Of a stretch of 64,000 nucleotides of DNA, positions 9,942 to 21,274 are shown piece after piece (the first letter of the stretch is position 1; every line of letters starts with the position of its first letter). Under the pieces are notes generated by a model that ran no database searches, had not been told where the DNA came from, and saw only the letters and a list, made by a program, of their open reading frames with translations. The stretch comes from Carposina sasakii. Taxonomy: Eukaryota; Arthropoda; Insecta; Lepidoptera; Carposinidae. The position numbers and the translations under genes were made by a program. Location: the NCBI GenBank assembly GCA_014607495.2, contig CP053152.1:1736001-1800000 (forward strand), in the 5' to 3' direction.

Positions 9942-10720
9942 GTGCAGTTGACGTTTGCATCTTTGCCTATGCACGTCACTGTACTACCACATCTTGAAAT
10001 CAACTATGCTTCCGTATTTTATTTACAAAATAGAAGTTTTAGAGCAACCCATCACTTTCCTGTGGTCACAAAGGTCCCAGCTAAGTTTCAAGCCTCTAGG
10101 CTAGCCATTATCTCCGTTCTATAACAGTTATCTAACTTGCTAGTACGGCGATGACGAAACACCAGCATCTCCCAGGGCATAGGGAAGCTGAGCGCATCCT
10201 AAATGCCAGGTCACGCGTGCCTTCCGCCCTACGCTCTGTGTGAACGTGCCCTTACTGCTGGGCCACAGTGTAAATGTGAAGTGGGTCAACTTCCTCAATT
10301 ATTGCTGACCTGCATAACACAGCTGAAGAAAAATCGTAGAGATACACTTATGCCAGAATATGAAGTACGCGAGTTTATACATAGGTAGTTAATTGGTATA
10401 TAATAGCATCCTGAATCCTGACTTGAGATGACATCAGATAATAAACAAAACATAGAAGATGCATTAGCTACTCATTCTGTGTCTTCTTTCATCCCACATT
10501 TAAATCCAATCTCAATGAGTTTGCTTACTGCAAACTATTTACACTGCGGTAAGGGTTTTCTTGTTTTGTAATATTGTCGCTTGTTTGCTCGTAATTTATA
10601 ACAGTTGCGGTGTTTATGATAGTGTGAATGCGACCTGGTATTTGTAGATGTTACCAATCTGGAGGAATTCCGATTCAATACATTACTTTACTCACTTAAT
10701 ATAAAAATACAGTATCTATA
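9942..10720. other. unassigned sequence
   Basis: No element recognised. Short open frames here lack any family resemblance. Confidence 0.35.
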
Positions 10721-10724
10721 CTTG

Positions 10725-11505
10725 CTATAATTGTATGCTGGAGTAGCCAGAAGCGAATCCTCGAAGCAAATCCTACAGTCTCGTTTAGCAGCTAAAGGTA
10801 CAAAATCAGTAACAAGTTGCAACTCATCACCTGAAAGAACGCCCCTGAGTTCCTTACAATACGCATGGACGGAGATGCAACTGCGAACGAAAACTTCCTC
10901 TTCACTAAGCATTCTCTACTCATCACCTTCCTGCCCTTGTCCCTTGTTATTTTTATGGGATCGGCGCAATATTGTCTCGTATAGCTGAGTGACAATGAAA
11001 TAAATTCAGTGGTAGGTACAGGTAGGGTTACCAGATGAAAAAATCTAAAGACCGGAGAAAAGGCCTGATTTCCATGGAAAAGTCCCGAGATTTTATACAG
11101 TTTAAAAATTTTCTCTCAAAAACGTATTATTATCGTTTTATACACTGCGGATCTAGCTCACGCGTTGCAACTTGCACATCGCACTCGAAACGGCGGTGTT
11201 GTTACCAAAAGATTAAGTATATTTAGTTTGTTTCACTTGGATAAGTATAAACTTTAACTGTTCAGTTGTTACCAAAAGAAGATTATTGTTAGTTGGTTTA
11301 ACTTTTAATTAGAGAGATCTTTAAAAATCCTGAGATATCACGAGATTTGCAAAATCCGGCCGCAATCCTGAGAAAAGTCGAAAAATCCTGAAATCTCAAG
11401 ACAAATCCTGAGATATGGTAACCCTAGGTACAGGCCCGTGACTGGGTTCGAACTTAGGCCTCCCAACTGAACGGCGCACGTCTTAACCATTGTCTCATTC
11501 GACTA
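10725..11505 (-). repeat. SINE-2 (tRNA-derived), interrupted by a hAT MITE
   Basis: The tRNA-like head is at the right (11435-11505, minus strand: GGTTAAGACGTG A-box-like, GTTCGAACCCAGTC B box). The body extends left through ATTCAGTGG and GCATGGACGGAGATGCAACT to about 10725. The element is split at 11022/11435 by the insertion described next, with 8 bp duplicated. Confidence 0.8.
11023..11426 (+). mobile_element. hAT-type MITE (TAGGGTTACCA ends), 404 bp, nested in SINE-2
   Basis: Inverted termini TAGGGTTACCAG / TGGTAACCCTA are flanked by a perfect 8-bp duplication GGTACAGG (11015-11022 and 11427-11434), as hAT transposases make. The interior repeats CCTGAGATATC-like phrases near the right end. 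Non-coding; it must be moved by a hAT transposase encoded elsewhere. Confidence 0.92.
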
Positions 11506-11510
11506 CTACG

Positions 11511-12205
11511 AGTATTACATAATTATTGTTCTTTATCTATCAAATAAATTTATTAAGTAACTACAGGTTGTACGGAAATTAAACAAAAGAGACCAAAATT
11601 GGCACCTTTACCATTGTTGCTTGTTTTTTTTTTATAGAAAGGCGATAGTTTATTGTGGGAGTATTTACCCAACTAATAATGGCGGTTTTGTAACTTATCC
11701 GGTGTAAAGAAAAGCGGGTTACATAAACTGTAAAACGCCATGGTTTTGTTAATTATTTTAGGTAACTTTAAGCACCTTTATAGTTACCTCTCTCTTCCTA
11801 ATATACTTTCCTAATCAACATAAAAAGCACTTTGCTACTAAATTATGAGAGCATTATATTTTCATTTTTCTGGTCACCTCTGTTGATCCTGGCTTACAAG
11901 AGTTGCAGTGGCGGGAATGAGTAGTGGGCTGATTTCGGTACCACATTATAAATGTGAGAATAATTCGTGTCTAAAAAGGATTGAATAAAATATTCTTGAA
12001 TAATTAGATATTATTCACTATGGGTGCGCCCACCACCGGGCCCTACTATTATTATATAGATATTAGAATATTTTCATATTCTTTCTGATAACGTTATTAG
12101 AATTTTCTTATATTTTCACATCTTATATTTGAGTTTCCTCGTTTCACCTTAATTTCTTTTCAGGATTTTGCGTAGATAATTTACTTTTAAAATTACTAAA
12201 CATAC
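11511..12205. other. AT-rich sequence, mostly unique
   Basis: At 12018-12045 there is a fragment (TCACTATGGGTGCGCCCACC) of the repeat also seen at 35362-35402 and, more distantly, 57331-57445. At about 12165 a strong plus-strand 3' splice site (TTAATTTCTTTTCAG) has no credible exon after it. Confidence 0.4.
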
Positions 12206-12395
12206 AGGGTGGGTCGCACTAGACAAGGGCGAGGGTTAGGTCTGAAGCCCGCAGTCAGCGTGGCGCCGACTTTCACTGCCGCAGTCAACGACCCGAGGCA
12301 CGCCAAAAATACTCGGCAAGCTGCGCCCGCGCATCGCTAGTTACGTCACGCGCACGCGCTTTCTGCAACCGCGATAGGGCTGGCACTCTGCCAGT
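12206..12395. other. GC- and CpG-rich island, about 190 bp
   Basis: It stands out from AT-rich surroundings and contains GTGGCGCCGACTTTC, CTGCGCCCGCGCATCG and GTTACGTCACGCGCACGCGC (a CRE-like TTACGTCA). It is bounded on the right by a T11 run. It could be a promoter-like or enhancer region, or a GC-rich repeat; no transcript evidence is available. Confidence 0.35.
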
Positions 12396-13380
12396 GATTT
12401 CAAAAGTGTTTTTTTTTTTTAATATGGCATTATAAATATAATAATAAAGAAGAATAACTTTACGGTACGGCTGTTGGGAGACATCGTGGAAAAAGAAGAG
12501 TTCGCGACACATAAATTACTATGAAAAAAAATTAGGATATACAGTATTTGTTTTTGTTTTACTGGTGGTATATAAAATCGAATGGTAAACCACGAAATCT
12601 CGAACACTACTTGATAAATGAAGATGGATTTGGCAGGAAGGTAGATTATGATGTCCGAAAAAAAAAACGATTTCCTGAAATTCCTACAGCAATGAGACAT
12701 AATGAAAACTCTAAAGTTTGCGCGGACTAAGATAGAATATGAACGCGAAAGATATTGTCTGATAGCCCTGGAATTTACAACTGCGATTTTGGTAACTCAC
12801 GTTGTTTACGACAGTCATTACCTATACAAACAGCCACTGTTCACTACACCCAAATCTTTCGTACCAGTAAAATTTGCAGGTGTGCCAGATTTAAGTGTAG
12901 CTTCAAATTGTTGCCAATTGTTCACTGTCCGCTCGTCTAGGGAAGCGAGGTGTGTTGAAAACACCTGCTAATCTTTATGTAGTGTGTCAAGAATATTACA
13001 CTTCAATGTTTGGTGCAGTGTTATTTTTTTCATGTTTACACTTTCAATATCTATTTTTAACGTGTTATTTGATTTTATGTTACATTATTTACCTTATGAT
13101 TACGTGACATTACCTCTATTTATGAAATATATGAAAGCCTGGTACATAGGTGTCTAATTGAAATCTGACATCTATGGTTCGCTGGCAGAGATTCCAATAC
13201 GCAATAGTATGTTTCAATAACCTAGGATCTGACGATATTATCTTCTCTGTGCGGATCACCTTTTTATTCGGATGTCTTTTATTGATTTATCACGCTTGTG
13301 ATAACAATTCGCTTACGATCTTGTGATATTTGTTTGACAATCGGCCCAGCGGGACTACCATGAACTCTTAGTAAAGGGTA
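12396..13380. other. unique AT-rich sequence
   Basis: No gene or repeat recognised despite several overlapping short frames. Confidence 0.4.
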
Positions 13381-13382
13381 CA

Positions 13383-13470
13383 AAGGGCTTGATGTCGCAA
13401 TACATCGCTTATAGCGGCATCTCGCTTATGCCCACAATGGAAACAATCTTGCTTTATGAGTCCAAAGTCA
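13383..13470 (+). repeat. short repeat, inverted partner at 15548-15637
   Basis: It shares CGGCATCTCGCTTATGCCCA and CAATGGAAACAATCTTGCTT with the reverse complement of 15548-15637. A dispersed element of unknown type. Confidence 0.6.
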
Positions 13471-13944
13471 TACAACTGCTCAATGAACAACACAAAAAAA
13501 AGTTAAGCATCTATGATTACACCGGAGATCGCTAGCGTGTCAATATGTTATCATATTGAAAGTAATCTGCGATAATAAAAGTAAAAGCTACCAAAACGCA
13601 GAGCAGGCGCAGCATTAATAACCGTTGATATTAATTTAAGAGATAGCATAGACAATAGAGAGAGCGAATATGTCGCGGTTGGGTGCGCAGGCACAGGCTC
13701 TGTGATCGATTGTAAATGAAATCGAGAAGTTTACGAATCGATGGTAGGTATCGATACCGGTACGCTGCCTGAATAGTGATGAAAGTTGAGACAATGGGAA
13801 TGCAATCAAATGCGTGAGATGGCTCTTTAAATTGCTACAAATATCTCTGCGTACTATATGTACTAGTTATATCTATACAGAGCATAATAATATATATTCT
13901 TCTATGCTGCTCTGGGAGTGAAAAAAAAACCGCATAATTACGAG

Positions 13945-14168
13945 TACTACAGCTGCTTCTCTTCCCAGGCATACTGTACAAGTCAGTAGAGGGACAAGAG
14001 GGTCTTCATGTTTTGTAGGCGATGGGCTGACCACCTGTCACTACTAACTGACCTTGTACATCTCAACTATACCCTCAAAATTGGTCAAAAGTGGCACCAT
14101 GTGTTTCTATCGGCCCTTGATGCTCTGCCTACCCCGTAAGGGATAAAGGCGTGATTATATGTATGTAC
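13945..14168 (-). repeat. SINE-3, copy 2 (inverted)
   Basis: Reverse complement of the 4005-4240 copy, from CTACAGCTGCTTCTCTTCCC to GGATAAAGGCGTGATTATAT. Collinear throughout. Confidence 0.85.
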
Positions 14169-14280
14169 CTATAGATTGAACTGCAGATCATATAGGACAT
14201 GCCACAGTCACGTTTAAAATATCTGGAGATGAGTGGAGCCCCCGCATCAGAACAGGAATAATATGCTCTACATATAGTGT

Positions 14281-14373
14281 GTCGGTTGGATGCAGGCTGC
14301 TTCCGACCGGTCGGAGTGGAGGTTATTGGGGGAGGCCTATGTCCAACAGTGGACTTCTCAGGGCTGTAAATGA
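14281..14373 (+). pseudogene. RTE-type LINE C-terminus, intact last 30 codons
   Basis: The frame reads VGWMQAASDRSEWRLLGEAY then VQQWTSQGCK and a stop at 14371-14373. This is the C-terminal end of an RTE-clade reverse transcriptase ORF, followed by a GATGAAAATGATGAT tail. It is severely 5'-truncated, as usual for LINEs. Confidence 0.85.
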
Positions 14374-14639
14374 TGAAAATGATGATATTGTGTATACCGC
14401 CCCAGGGCAGTTTAAAAATTTGGTAGAAAATACAACTTTTGAGATATTTACCAGACTTGGTTTGTTACGGTCCTATTGTTCTTCGGATATACCGTTATTT
14501 CTTCATCACTAGCAAATAATCATGTAGCCGTTACAATATAAAAACTATATACGTCCAGACGTTTGAAAAACAACCAAGATAAGATACATGCTCTAATTAT
14601 CTAATCTAATCAAATATAAGACATTTTGACAAAGATAAG

Positions 14640-14950
14640 TATATGAACCTCATGTACAAGACACGGCGAAGGTCCTGTCACCTATTACCTAAGTAAGTAC
14701 TTAGTGATGTACCTACAACCTTCAGTGCGAGTGCAGCGTGACAGCCCTTCCCATACATTCCGTTTCTTGCATCTGTGTAATAACGTGCTCGAAAGCGTTG
14801 GCGAATTATTCTTGTATAAGGTTGCTTCAGTAGAATACATCACATCATTTCCTTCAATGCTGAAAAAACTCAGGTGTGTTTCCTCAGGCAACGAGCTAGC
14901 AACTAGTCACTGATCTTTTACATCTGTCAATCTACGGTCTATTGTTTTAA
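14640..14950 (+). repeat. SINE-2-like fragment
   Basis: The clearly recognisable part (about 14868-14915) reads TCAGGTGTGTTTCCTCAGGC and ACGAGCTAGCAACTAGTCAC. The left part (14640-14860) is unassigned. Confidence 0.5.
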
Positions 14951-14961
14951 AAGTAGCATAT

Positions 14962-15234
14962 CTGGGAGGCAATTCTTTAAAAATTTTGAGCCGAAACGCA
15001 AACACTAACGAACCATTAACGAAACGCTGTGCGAAGCAATATATACTCGAGTAATAAGGTATATTTTAGCACGCATCGGTCGCGAGTATGACAGAATAAA
15101 AACAAATATCTGTCTCATGCTGAAATGTGTCTCATTACATCACCATAAAGTAATTATTGCTTTGTTCTAAGCGTCTACAACGGTTCCGTTTCGGCTTCGT
15201 TCCAACTCGAGACTTTTCTAGAATTGGTCCCCTG
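14962..15234 (+). mobile_element. MITE-G (GGGCAATTCTT ends), copy 1
   Basis: Inverted ends GGGAGGCAATTCTT / GAATTGGTCCCC. The interior contains ACGCATCGGTCGCGA and CCGTTTCGGCTTCGTTCC. Collinear copy at 47110-47369. Confidence 0.78.
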
Positions 15235-15547
15235 GCCATGATATGCTATACGTAGCTATACGATTGCATTCATGATACTGCAATTCTGGCTACCCCATTT
15301 AGGGAACACAGCATGTGTATGTACGTAGGTACAATGTACATACTTGTCAACTCGCCTGTACACAAGCGCAGGCGCATCGTCCCTGACTCATTTGGCTCGG
15401 CGATCGCGCTCGAATTAACATTTATTGCTCGTAAGATGAGCGATACGGCCGCATATGGCCTGCGACGGGTCGATGGCCTTATCGCGCAGTGATAACGTCT
15501 CGTCATAGAACGGATGTAAAAAATCTAGCTTTTACATAACCATGAAC

Positions 15548-15637
15548 TTTTAGAGCAGGATTGTTTCCATTGTGTAAGTGAGATGCCGCTATAAGGATTG
15601 TAGAGCGACATCTCTCTTACATAATGAGATAAATCTT
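15548..15637 (-). repeat. partner of the 13383-13470 repeat
   Basis: Its reverse complement contains GCGGCATCTCACTTACACAA and TGGAAACAATCCTGC, matching 13383-13470 with scattered differences. Confidence 0.6.
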
Positions 15638-15777
15638 GTAACACCGCAGGTTTATTGTAGTTGCAGGCATATAAGCACAGTAGGTATGAGCTAGGCTTGT
15701 GTTGTGGCTATATTTTTGAAAGAGTCGAAATGCAACATGTAAATGCGCCATTTTTGGCACTATCTATCTATAATATA

Positions 15778-15914
15778 CAGTGTGCCCGGGATAGAGTTAG
15801 CGATATTTTAAGGGCGTGTTGTTGTTAGACCCCCACATGAGGGTGTTTTTATAAATAAAATGAAGTGTAACAACACGCCCTTAAAATACCGCTAACGCAA
15901 TCCCGGACACACTG
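15778..15914 (+). mobile_element. MITE-D (CAGTGTGCCCGGGA ends), 137 bp
   Basis: Almost the whole element is a hairpin. The left arm runs CAGTGTGCCCGGGATAGAGT to AAGGGCGTGTTGTT and the right arm is its near complement. TA flanks both ends (15776-15777, 15915-15916), as in Tc1/mariner-mobilised MITEs. Confidence 0.87.
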
Positions 15915-15942
15915 TATAGGTACCATATAGGTACCTATAATT

Positions 15943-15992
15943 AGGAGAGGCCTATGTTTAACATAGGACTTCTCATGGCTAAAAATGATAAG
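15943..15992 (+). pseudogene. degraded RTE 3' end
   Basis: GGAGAGGCCTATGTTTAACA… corresponds to the GEAYVQQ end of the RTE ORF with several changes, followed by an AATGAT remnant. Confidence 0.5.
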
Positions 15993-16208
15993 GTACTATC
16001 ACCTCCTATACATAATTTGAGCTTCCCTTGTGGGGGTTGTGATAAGGTAACCGCTTCTGCCCCACCAACAAATTCATGTTTGGTCTATGTTTCAATCATC
16101 GAGGGAAACTTCGATATCGTGTTCTAGGATTTCTGTTGGATATTTGGATCTGTGTGTATACGATAGATGGCTCCGCCACATCCTGTCACACGACGACACC
16201 GTTTTCTA

Positions 16209-16421
16209 CAGGGTGTAATAAAAGGGGTACTCAAAATTTCAGACTCGTTTCACATGTTTGATTTTTCACATAGTATGGAGAATTCCTAAACAACTCAGGA
16301 ATTTTCATACAATCTTGAAAAATAAACATGTGATTTCGTGTGTCCAATTTTGGAAATAGGTTCTCTATAGTGGGCTGTTTACATAGCTTATCGCTTAACA
16401 TACCCTTTCTGTTACACTCTG
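16209..16421 (+). mobile_element. MITE-A, copy 2
   Basis: CAGGGTGTAATAAAAGGGGT on the left, TTAACATACCCTTTCTGTTA then CACTCTG on the right, TA at 16207-16208 and 16422-16423. The interior is shared with 6068-6284 and 45668-45927. Confidence 0.85.
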
Positions 16422-16743
16422 TATAATACAATCGTTGTTAGGCCTTCTAAATCTCCACCGTGATTGGCCAAATAACCAAAACCCAACATCAAACTAAATG
16501 CACCTTGACTCCAGGTCATCGAGAGCACCGCCAAGGTCACTAATGATCACGACTGCAGATGATTTGATGATGCGTCATCGACCAATCAATGTCTTTATGT
16601 TGATTTGTTGAGTTAAAAGGTGATATGATGATTAGGTTTGTACTTATTTTTATATGCAAATAGAAAATTAAAAAACCTGTGAAGCAATTTTGAAAAAATC
16701 ACTGATATTTTGTACATGGCTTGGTTATGAGATGATTACGGGC

Positions 16744-17296
16744 CAGCGTTGCCAGATTTTTTTTGCCAAGTCGGGATTTAGGAACTTTTGAGTAAAAAAC
16801 GGGATTTTTTCGTCGAAAGCGGGACATAATAAAAAAAAGTATATAATCAAAAGTTTTTGAATATTTATCTTTTTATTTGAGTTCAAATTGCGTTTACGTG
16901 ACAATAAATAGTAAAAATATCCATAGAAAGGCCAGTCCACACTTGTCTGTGCCACCCGGCCGCGCTTTCTCAGCACGGTCGAGTTATTCCCGAAAAGCGG
17001 GACCGAGCCTGTCCCGTAACGGGACATTAAAGCCTCGAGCACACCGGATGCGTATGCGTATACGTAAGCGTAGACGTACACGTACCTCTGAGTTGTAATG
17101 TATGGAACTGTATAGGCACGGGCAGACCGGATGCGTATGCGTAGACGTAAGCATAGACGTCAAGCGGTGACAGTTCCATACATTACAACTCAGACAAACA
17201 TGGTACGTGTACGTCTACGCTTACGTGCACGCATACGCATCCGGTGTGCTCGAGGCTTTAATTTTGATTTAAAAATCGGGACGTCTGGCAACGCTG
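16744..17296 (+). mobile_element. hAT-type MITE (CAGCGTTGCCAGA ends) carrying a foldback insertion
   Basis: Termini CAGCGTTGCCAGA / TCTGGCAACGCTG are flanked by a perfect 8-bp duplication TTACGGGC (16736-16743, 17297-17304). Without the 227-bp insertion and one TTAA the element is about 322 bp. Its interior has GCGGGAC/GTCCCG inverted pieces. Non-coding. Confidence 0.92.
17031..17257 (+). mobile_element. TTAA foldback element H, copy 1, nested in the hAT MITE
   Basis: A 227-bp near-palindrome. Outer arms begin AGCCTCGAGCACACCGGATG and run about 80 bp through alternating ACGT-rich text to CAGTTCC. TTAA is duplicated on both sides (17027-17030, 17258-17261), as piggyBac-type transposases do. 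The centre carries an extra, unpaired partial arm (ACCGGATGCGTATGCGTAGA). Arginine-rich reading frames in it (MRMRRRK…) are by-products of the CGT repeats. Confidence 0.88.
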
Positions 17297-17639
17297 TTAC
17301 GGGCAGTGGCGCAGTAGATTGTGTTAGGATAAACACATGAAATTGATTGCAATTTCCACTATTTTGTTCAACCCTTTTGACTATATTTATATAAAGAGCA
17401 TAGCATCAACTTACCTAATCTATCGCCTACGCTTGCATTAAGGGCCCTAACTCAACAGAACTACTCGTAACCAATAAGGTCATACATAGGTAGAGGAATA
17501 AATTTCAAATTAGAATATGAATAGGTTCTTTTTAACGCGTAAAGAGAAAGTTGAAGTGTTAACGTGATTCTCGTATTGTGCAACTTTTACAATTTGCTTT
17601 CCTAGTACTAATAGTGAGACGAAAGATGCTAAATGCTAG

Positions 17640-17820
17640 CGAGATTGTAAAGGATATCCAACAGGTACTTTTAGCATAGCAGGGATAGTTGTAAGTGATC
17701 AGTGACGAGCTAGCTTATCGCCTGAGAGAATGCCTCACTTCCTTAGTCGACTGTTACGACATGCACGGAAAGAGATGCAGCTGATGTATTCTAGTGAAGC
17801 CCCATAACACAGTTACAAAC
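17640..17820 (-). repeat. SINE-2 body fragment
   Basis: It contains AGTGACGAGCTAGCTTATCG, CTTCCTTAGTCGACTGTTAC and ATGCAGCTGATGTATTCTAG, the same order as 34060, 46450 and 53320. Confidence 0.75.
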
Positions 17821-17844
17821 CTACCTATCTAAGTCTCCATCTAT

Positions 17845-17975
17845 GTACATACATACATATAATCACGCCTTTAACCCTTACGGGATAGGCAGAGCACCAA
17901 GGGCACCATACGACCCCATGGTGCCACTTCTAACCAATTTTGAGGATATAGTTGAGATGTACAAGTTCGGTTAGT
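17845..17975 (+). repeat. SINE-3, copy 3 (partial)
   Basis: Starts ACATACATACATATAATCAC and runs to GATGTACAAGTTCGGTTAGT. It lacks the right third of the element. Confidence 0.8.
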
Positions 17976-18324
17976 AGTCCATCTATGTATTTACATATAA
18001 TATCAGTAAGAATACTTTAGCAAACTAAGCTATTTAATTTGAAAACATCATATTATCATACTTTCATGTTAAATTATCATGTAATTTTCTTCAAAAAAAT
18101 ACGTAGAATTACGAACATAATTTGGAGAAATGGCGGCGGCCCGGTTATTGACCTCTCAAATTAGCTGACGGAATGTTTCGCGAAAGACAATATTTTTGTT
18201 TTCATCTTATTTCGCAGCAGCTGGACCGTACGCAATAATACTCGTAATGTACTTACATTGTATAAGGAAATTTATAAAACAAACCTAAAATTAGAGTTAC
18301 TAACAAAGGAGAGATCAAATCTAC

Positions 18325-18632
18325 AAATAATAAAAATGTAACGGATCGCTGTCTGTACATGGAAGATATATGAGAAAAAATATTACAGGAGACCTTTATG
18401 TACGCAGTAGTACCCAAAAGAATGGTTTTTGAAATTTTTGTCTGTTTGTCTATTTGTCTGTGCGTTTATGCACGCTAATCTCTGAAACGGCTGAACCGAT
18501 TTTGATGAAGTTTTCAGGAATATATTGTGACAGGTTCCACTTAACATATAGGCCACTTTTTATCCCGGGAAAATGTTTTTATCCCGGATAATTTCATTTT
18601 TTTTCTTTCTGAAGTCCACGCGGACGGAGTAG
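18325..18632 (-). repeat. GTGGACGCCCG family, inverted copy
   Basis: Reverse complement of the 7216 and 23118 copies. It ends at CCACGCGGACGGAGTAG, with the terminal GGGCGTCCAC lost. Confidence 0.85.
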
Positions 18633-19215
18633 TGTGTAATATACGAGTAGCTAGTAAAAGCAATCGGTGCGGTGTAGTAACAAATAGTAGGTAACATTCC
18701 GGCTTTATTATATTAATCCAGAGATTAATTAAGAGGTCTCTGATTAATCTTAGGAATTGCAAGAAATAACTAAATCTTCGAAACTTGACTATCCCAGCTT
18801 TAGTAAAAAAATCCTGAAGACCTTCTTTACAGACATGATATTGTATACGTTTCTTACAGCCTACTATTATTTTCATACTATGTCTGGGCCAAACGCAATA
18901 AAATAACAACGTAATGACGAAAATTGTCCACGGTCCAATGTTTTCAGTCGCAAGATTTCCACAATGGCCTCCGTAAGTCTCATTAGCTAATTTAGCGTGT
19001 TTTTGCTTATTGTTTTTCTTTTAGTCTCGTTTTGATAGTAAACAACAATACGTTTGCTTGCAGTAATAAAAATCGACAAAGTAAAAGACTTCAACGCGCA
19101 TTGACCAATTTCTTTTGATTAACAAATTGTATACGGGGTACAGGAACCTCATGTCCCCTTATTAACTGATATTCTGTCATCCTTAGATACCGTAGTTTGA
19201 TCCATCAATTTTTTT
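18633..19215. other. unique sequence with a plus-strand 5' splice site after an ATG
   Basis: At 18966-18976 a start context CACAATGGCCTCC is followed directly by GTAAGTC, with a plausible 3' splice site (AATGTTTTCAG) 25 nt upstream. This could be a tiny initiator exon (Met-Ala-Ser) but may be chance. Confidence 0.2.
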
Positions 19216-19218
19216 TTT

Positions 19219-19457
19219 CACACACTTCACAACACATTAACTTAATCCCACATTAAGATCCCTAAGGTCTTGTGTCGTGGGTACTAAGCAACGGTATACA
19301 TATATACAAATATAAATACATAGATAAGTATAGAAACATCCATGACTCGGAAACAAACATCAATATTCATCATATCAATGTTTGCACCTGCCGGGATTCG
19401 AACCCAGGACCTCTGGCGCTGCAGGCAGGACACTACCTACTACACCAATCAGCCGTC
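19219..19457 (-). repeat. SINE-1 (tRNA-derived), copy 1
   Basis: The tRNA-like head is at the right (about 19388-19457, minus strand): A-box-like TGTAGTAGG and a perfect B box GGTTCGAATCC. The body passes TTTGTTTCCGAGTCATGGAT and ends TGTTGTGAAGTGTG with a T/A tail. Other copies: 41631-41847, 46630-46815, 62431-62657. Confidence 0.9.
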
Positions 19458-21270
19458 AATTAATTAATCGTAAAATAGATCTTCCTTTTTAATCCCTTAG
19501 TTTAGGCTACCCCATTTCGGAAATGTCTGACAGTCGTGCCTAAAATGTACTTGGCCCGTGTACGATTGTGCGGCCCACGAAAACTCACAGGGGTACTTAC
19601 AGGCCACAAAAATATGTCAAGTTTATTGCTGATGTTAACTTAATAATCCTGACCCGATAAATGTGATAAACTCGGCTAGTGACTTTCGCAATAACACTAA
19701 AATAGCTAAACAACTCAGACAACCTCAAAAAGGATTACCCTTGCATCCCACAACCTTTGCGTGTATATGTACCTACAGCACAACCTTTTAATCGTGATAT
19801 GAAGCTATTATGGCACTATTGGCAATAAAACGCAGGGACCGTTAGCCATTGGCTGCAATGATTTATAACTTATTCATAATGTTCCGAGAGGATGAACAGA
19901 ACGTGCCTATTCCTTAGCACTATCATTAATGGCTAGCTAAATAATGCCGGTTGCTGACTGGGCGTTTCGGTCTCCCGATTTGCACATAGCCATAAATATT
20001 ATGAGTCCGCTAGCCAACAATACATTATTCTGTCTCTATATTTTTATATATTATTCTAGAGAAAGGTCAGGTCAAGAATAAACCGACAAGCGTGGATGAA
20101 GAATATCATGAAAGTAGATGAAGCGAAATAGGTGTGTCAGGACACCGTAGCAAGTGGAGATCCGTTATCTCTGCCTACAAGAGAGGCGTGATTTTGTATG
20201 TATATTTTCATTATACTCATTGTCAGCTTTTTGGCTAATATCCAATTTGTGTCAAATGTCCTTACAAATTCCTGCACGCGTATTCATATTTACATCGATT
20301 TCACTCACGTTCATATTTACATTGTGTTGTGCATGAAATAAACAATCATGCACATACATCCGGCGATATCTGATATTATAACAAAACTATTACTAGGTAC
20401 CTGTAATCTGTGGCATCGAGGATTTAGTTAATTCTGGTTGTCTTTATATTCTCAACTGCGATTTCTGGGGTTAAAGCTCTTTTACTGTTCAATATAACAC
20501 ATTAGCGAACAGCCACGTAAACCTGAGAATCTCCGTTTTTCCCGTTGCCGAATCTCAGGAAATTCTACCTTATTGAAAATTATTCCCCAAGGAACATACA
20601 TTGTATGTCTTTCAATCCTTCAGTAACGATAACGCTACTAACGCGGTGTTAGAAGTCTCCTTTACCAGTCTGTAGCAGTACAGGAAACTAGTGCGCTGAT
20701 TCAGGCGTTATGTCTGTTTGTTTGTACCATATTGCTATGAAACACTAATATCTTCATTTGGCATGACTGCTGTAAAAAGGAGAAAAACTACAGGTATATA
20801 GCCTATCTTTTGCATTATGAAAACTCACGAGAAATTGACAGTTACAAATACATAGATAGATAAAGAAGAAAAGGTAGATGGATGTAGTGAGTAAGGTTAG
20901 GTTAGGTTAGTGCTGTTGTTAGGTTAATTTAATCCCGTAAGAAGTCTTATTCTGTTTTTATTTATGTACCTTAGTCAGTAGGTAACTAAATAATATCATA
21001 ATTCCCAAAAACATTTTTGAAGTTTTCTACTGATAATTTCCTATCGTAGACCACAACTCTCCAATCCAGCGCATCTACTGCGCGCACCAGCAGAATTGCA
21101 ATGCGCATTGCGCGTCTGTTGAACCCGCCTGCGCACGCGCATGGCATTGCAAGCGCAGTTGTAAACCATTTGTTTCCCTAATTATCATTCCGTACTGGCC
21201 AGTAGTCGGAAATCAGTATTTATATGCTAATCCAGGTTTTGGAGTTAAATGAAATTATCGGATTTCCATT
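19458..21270. other. 1.8 kb mostly unique sequence
   Basis: No gene recognised. Notable bits: a donor-like GTACTTACAGG (minus) at 19592; TTAGG three times at 20892-20912; a CpG/GCGC-rich patch at 21070-21150. Confidence 0.35.
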
Positions 21271-21274
21271 TAAG

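Noticed and set aside
11160..11225. Basic open frame in the hAT MITE
   Set aside because: Short, within a non-coding MITE, no family resemblance.
17131..17340. Arginine-rich open frames (MRMRRRKHRR…), also at 16877-17098, 22313-22780
   Set aside because: They are translations of the ACGT/CGTA-rich arms of foldback H and appear on both strands; no independent evidence of coding.
20892..20912. Telomere-like TTAGG repeats
   Set aside because: Only three units; too short to be an interstitial telomere array.
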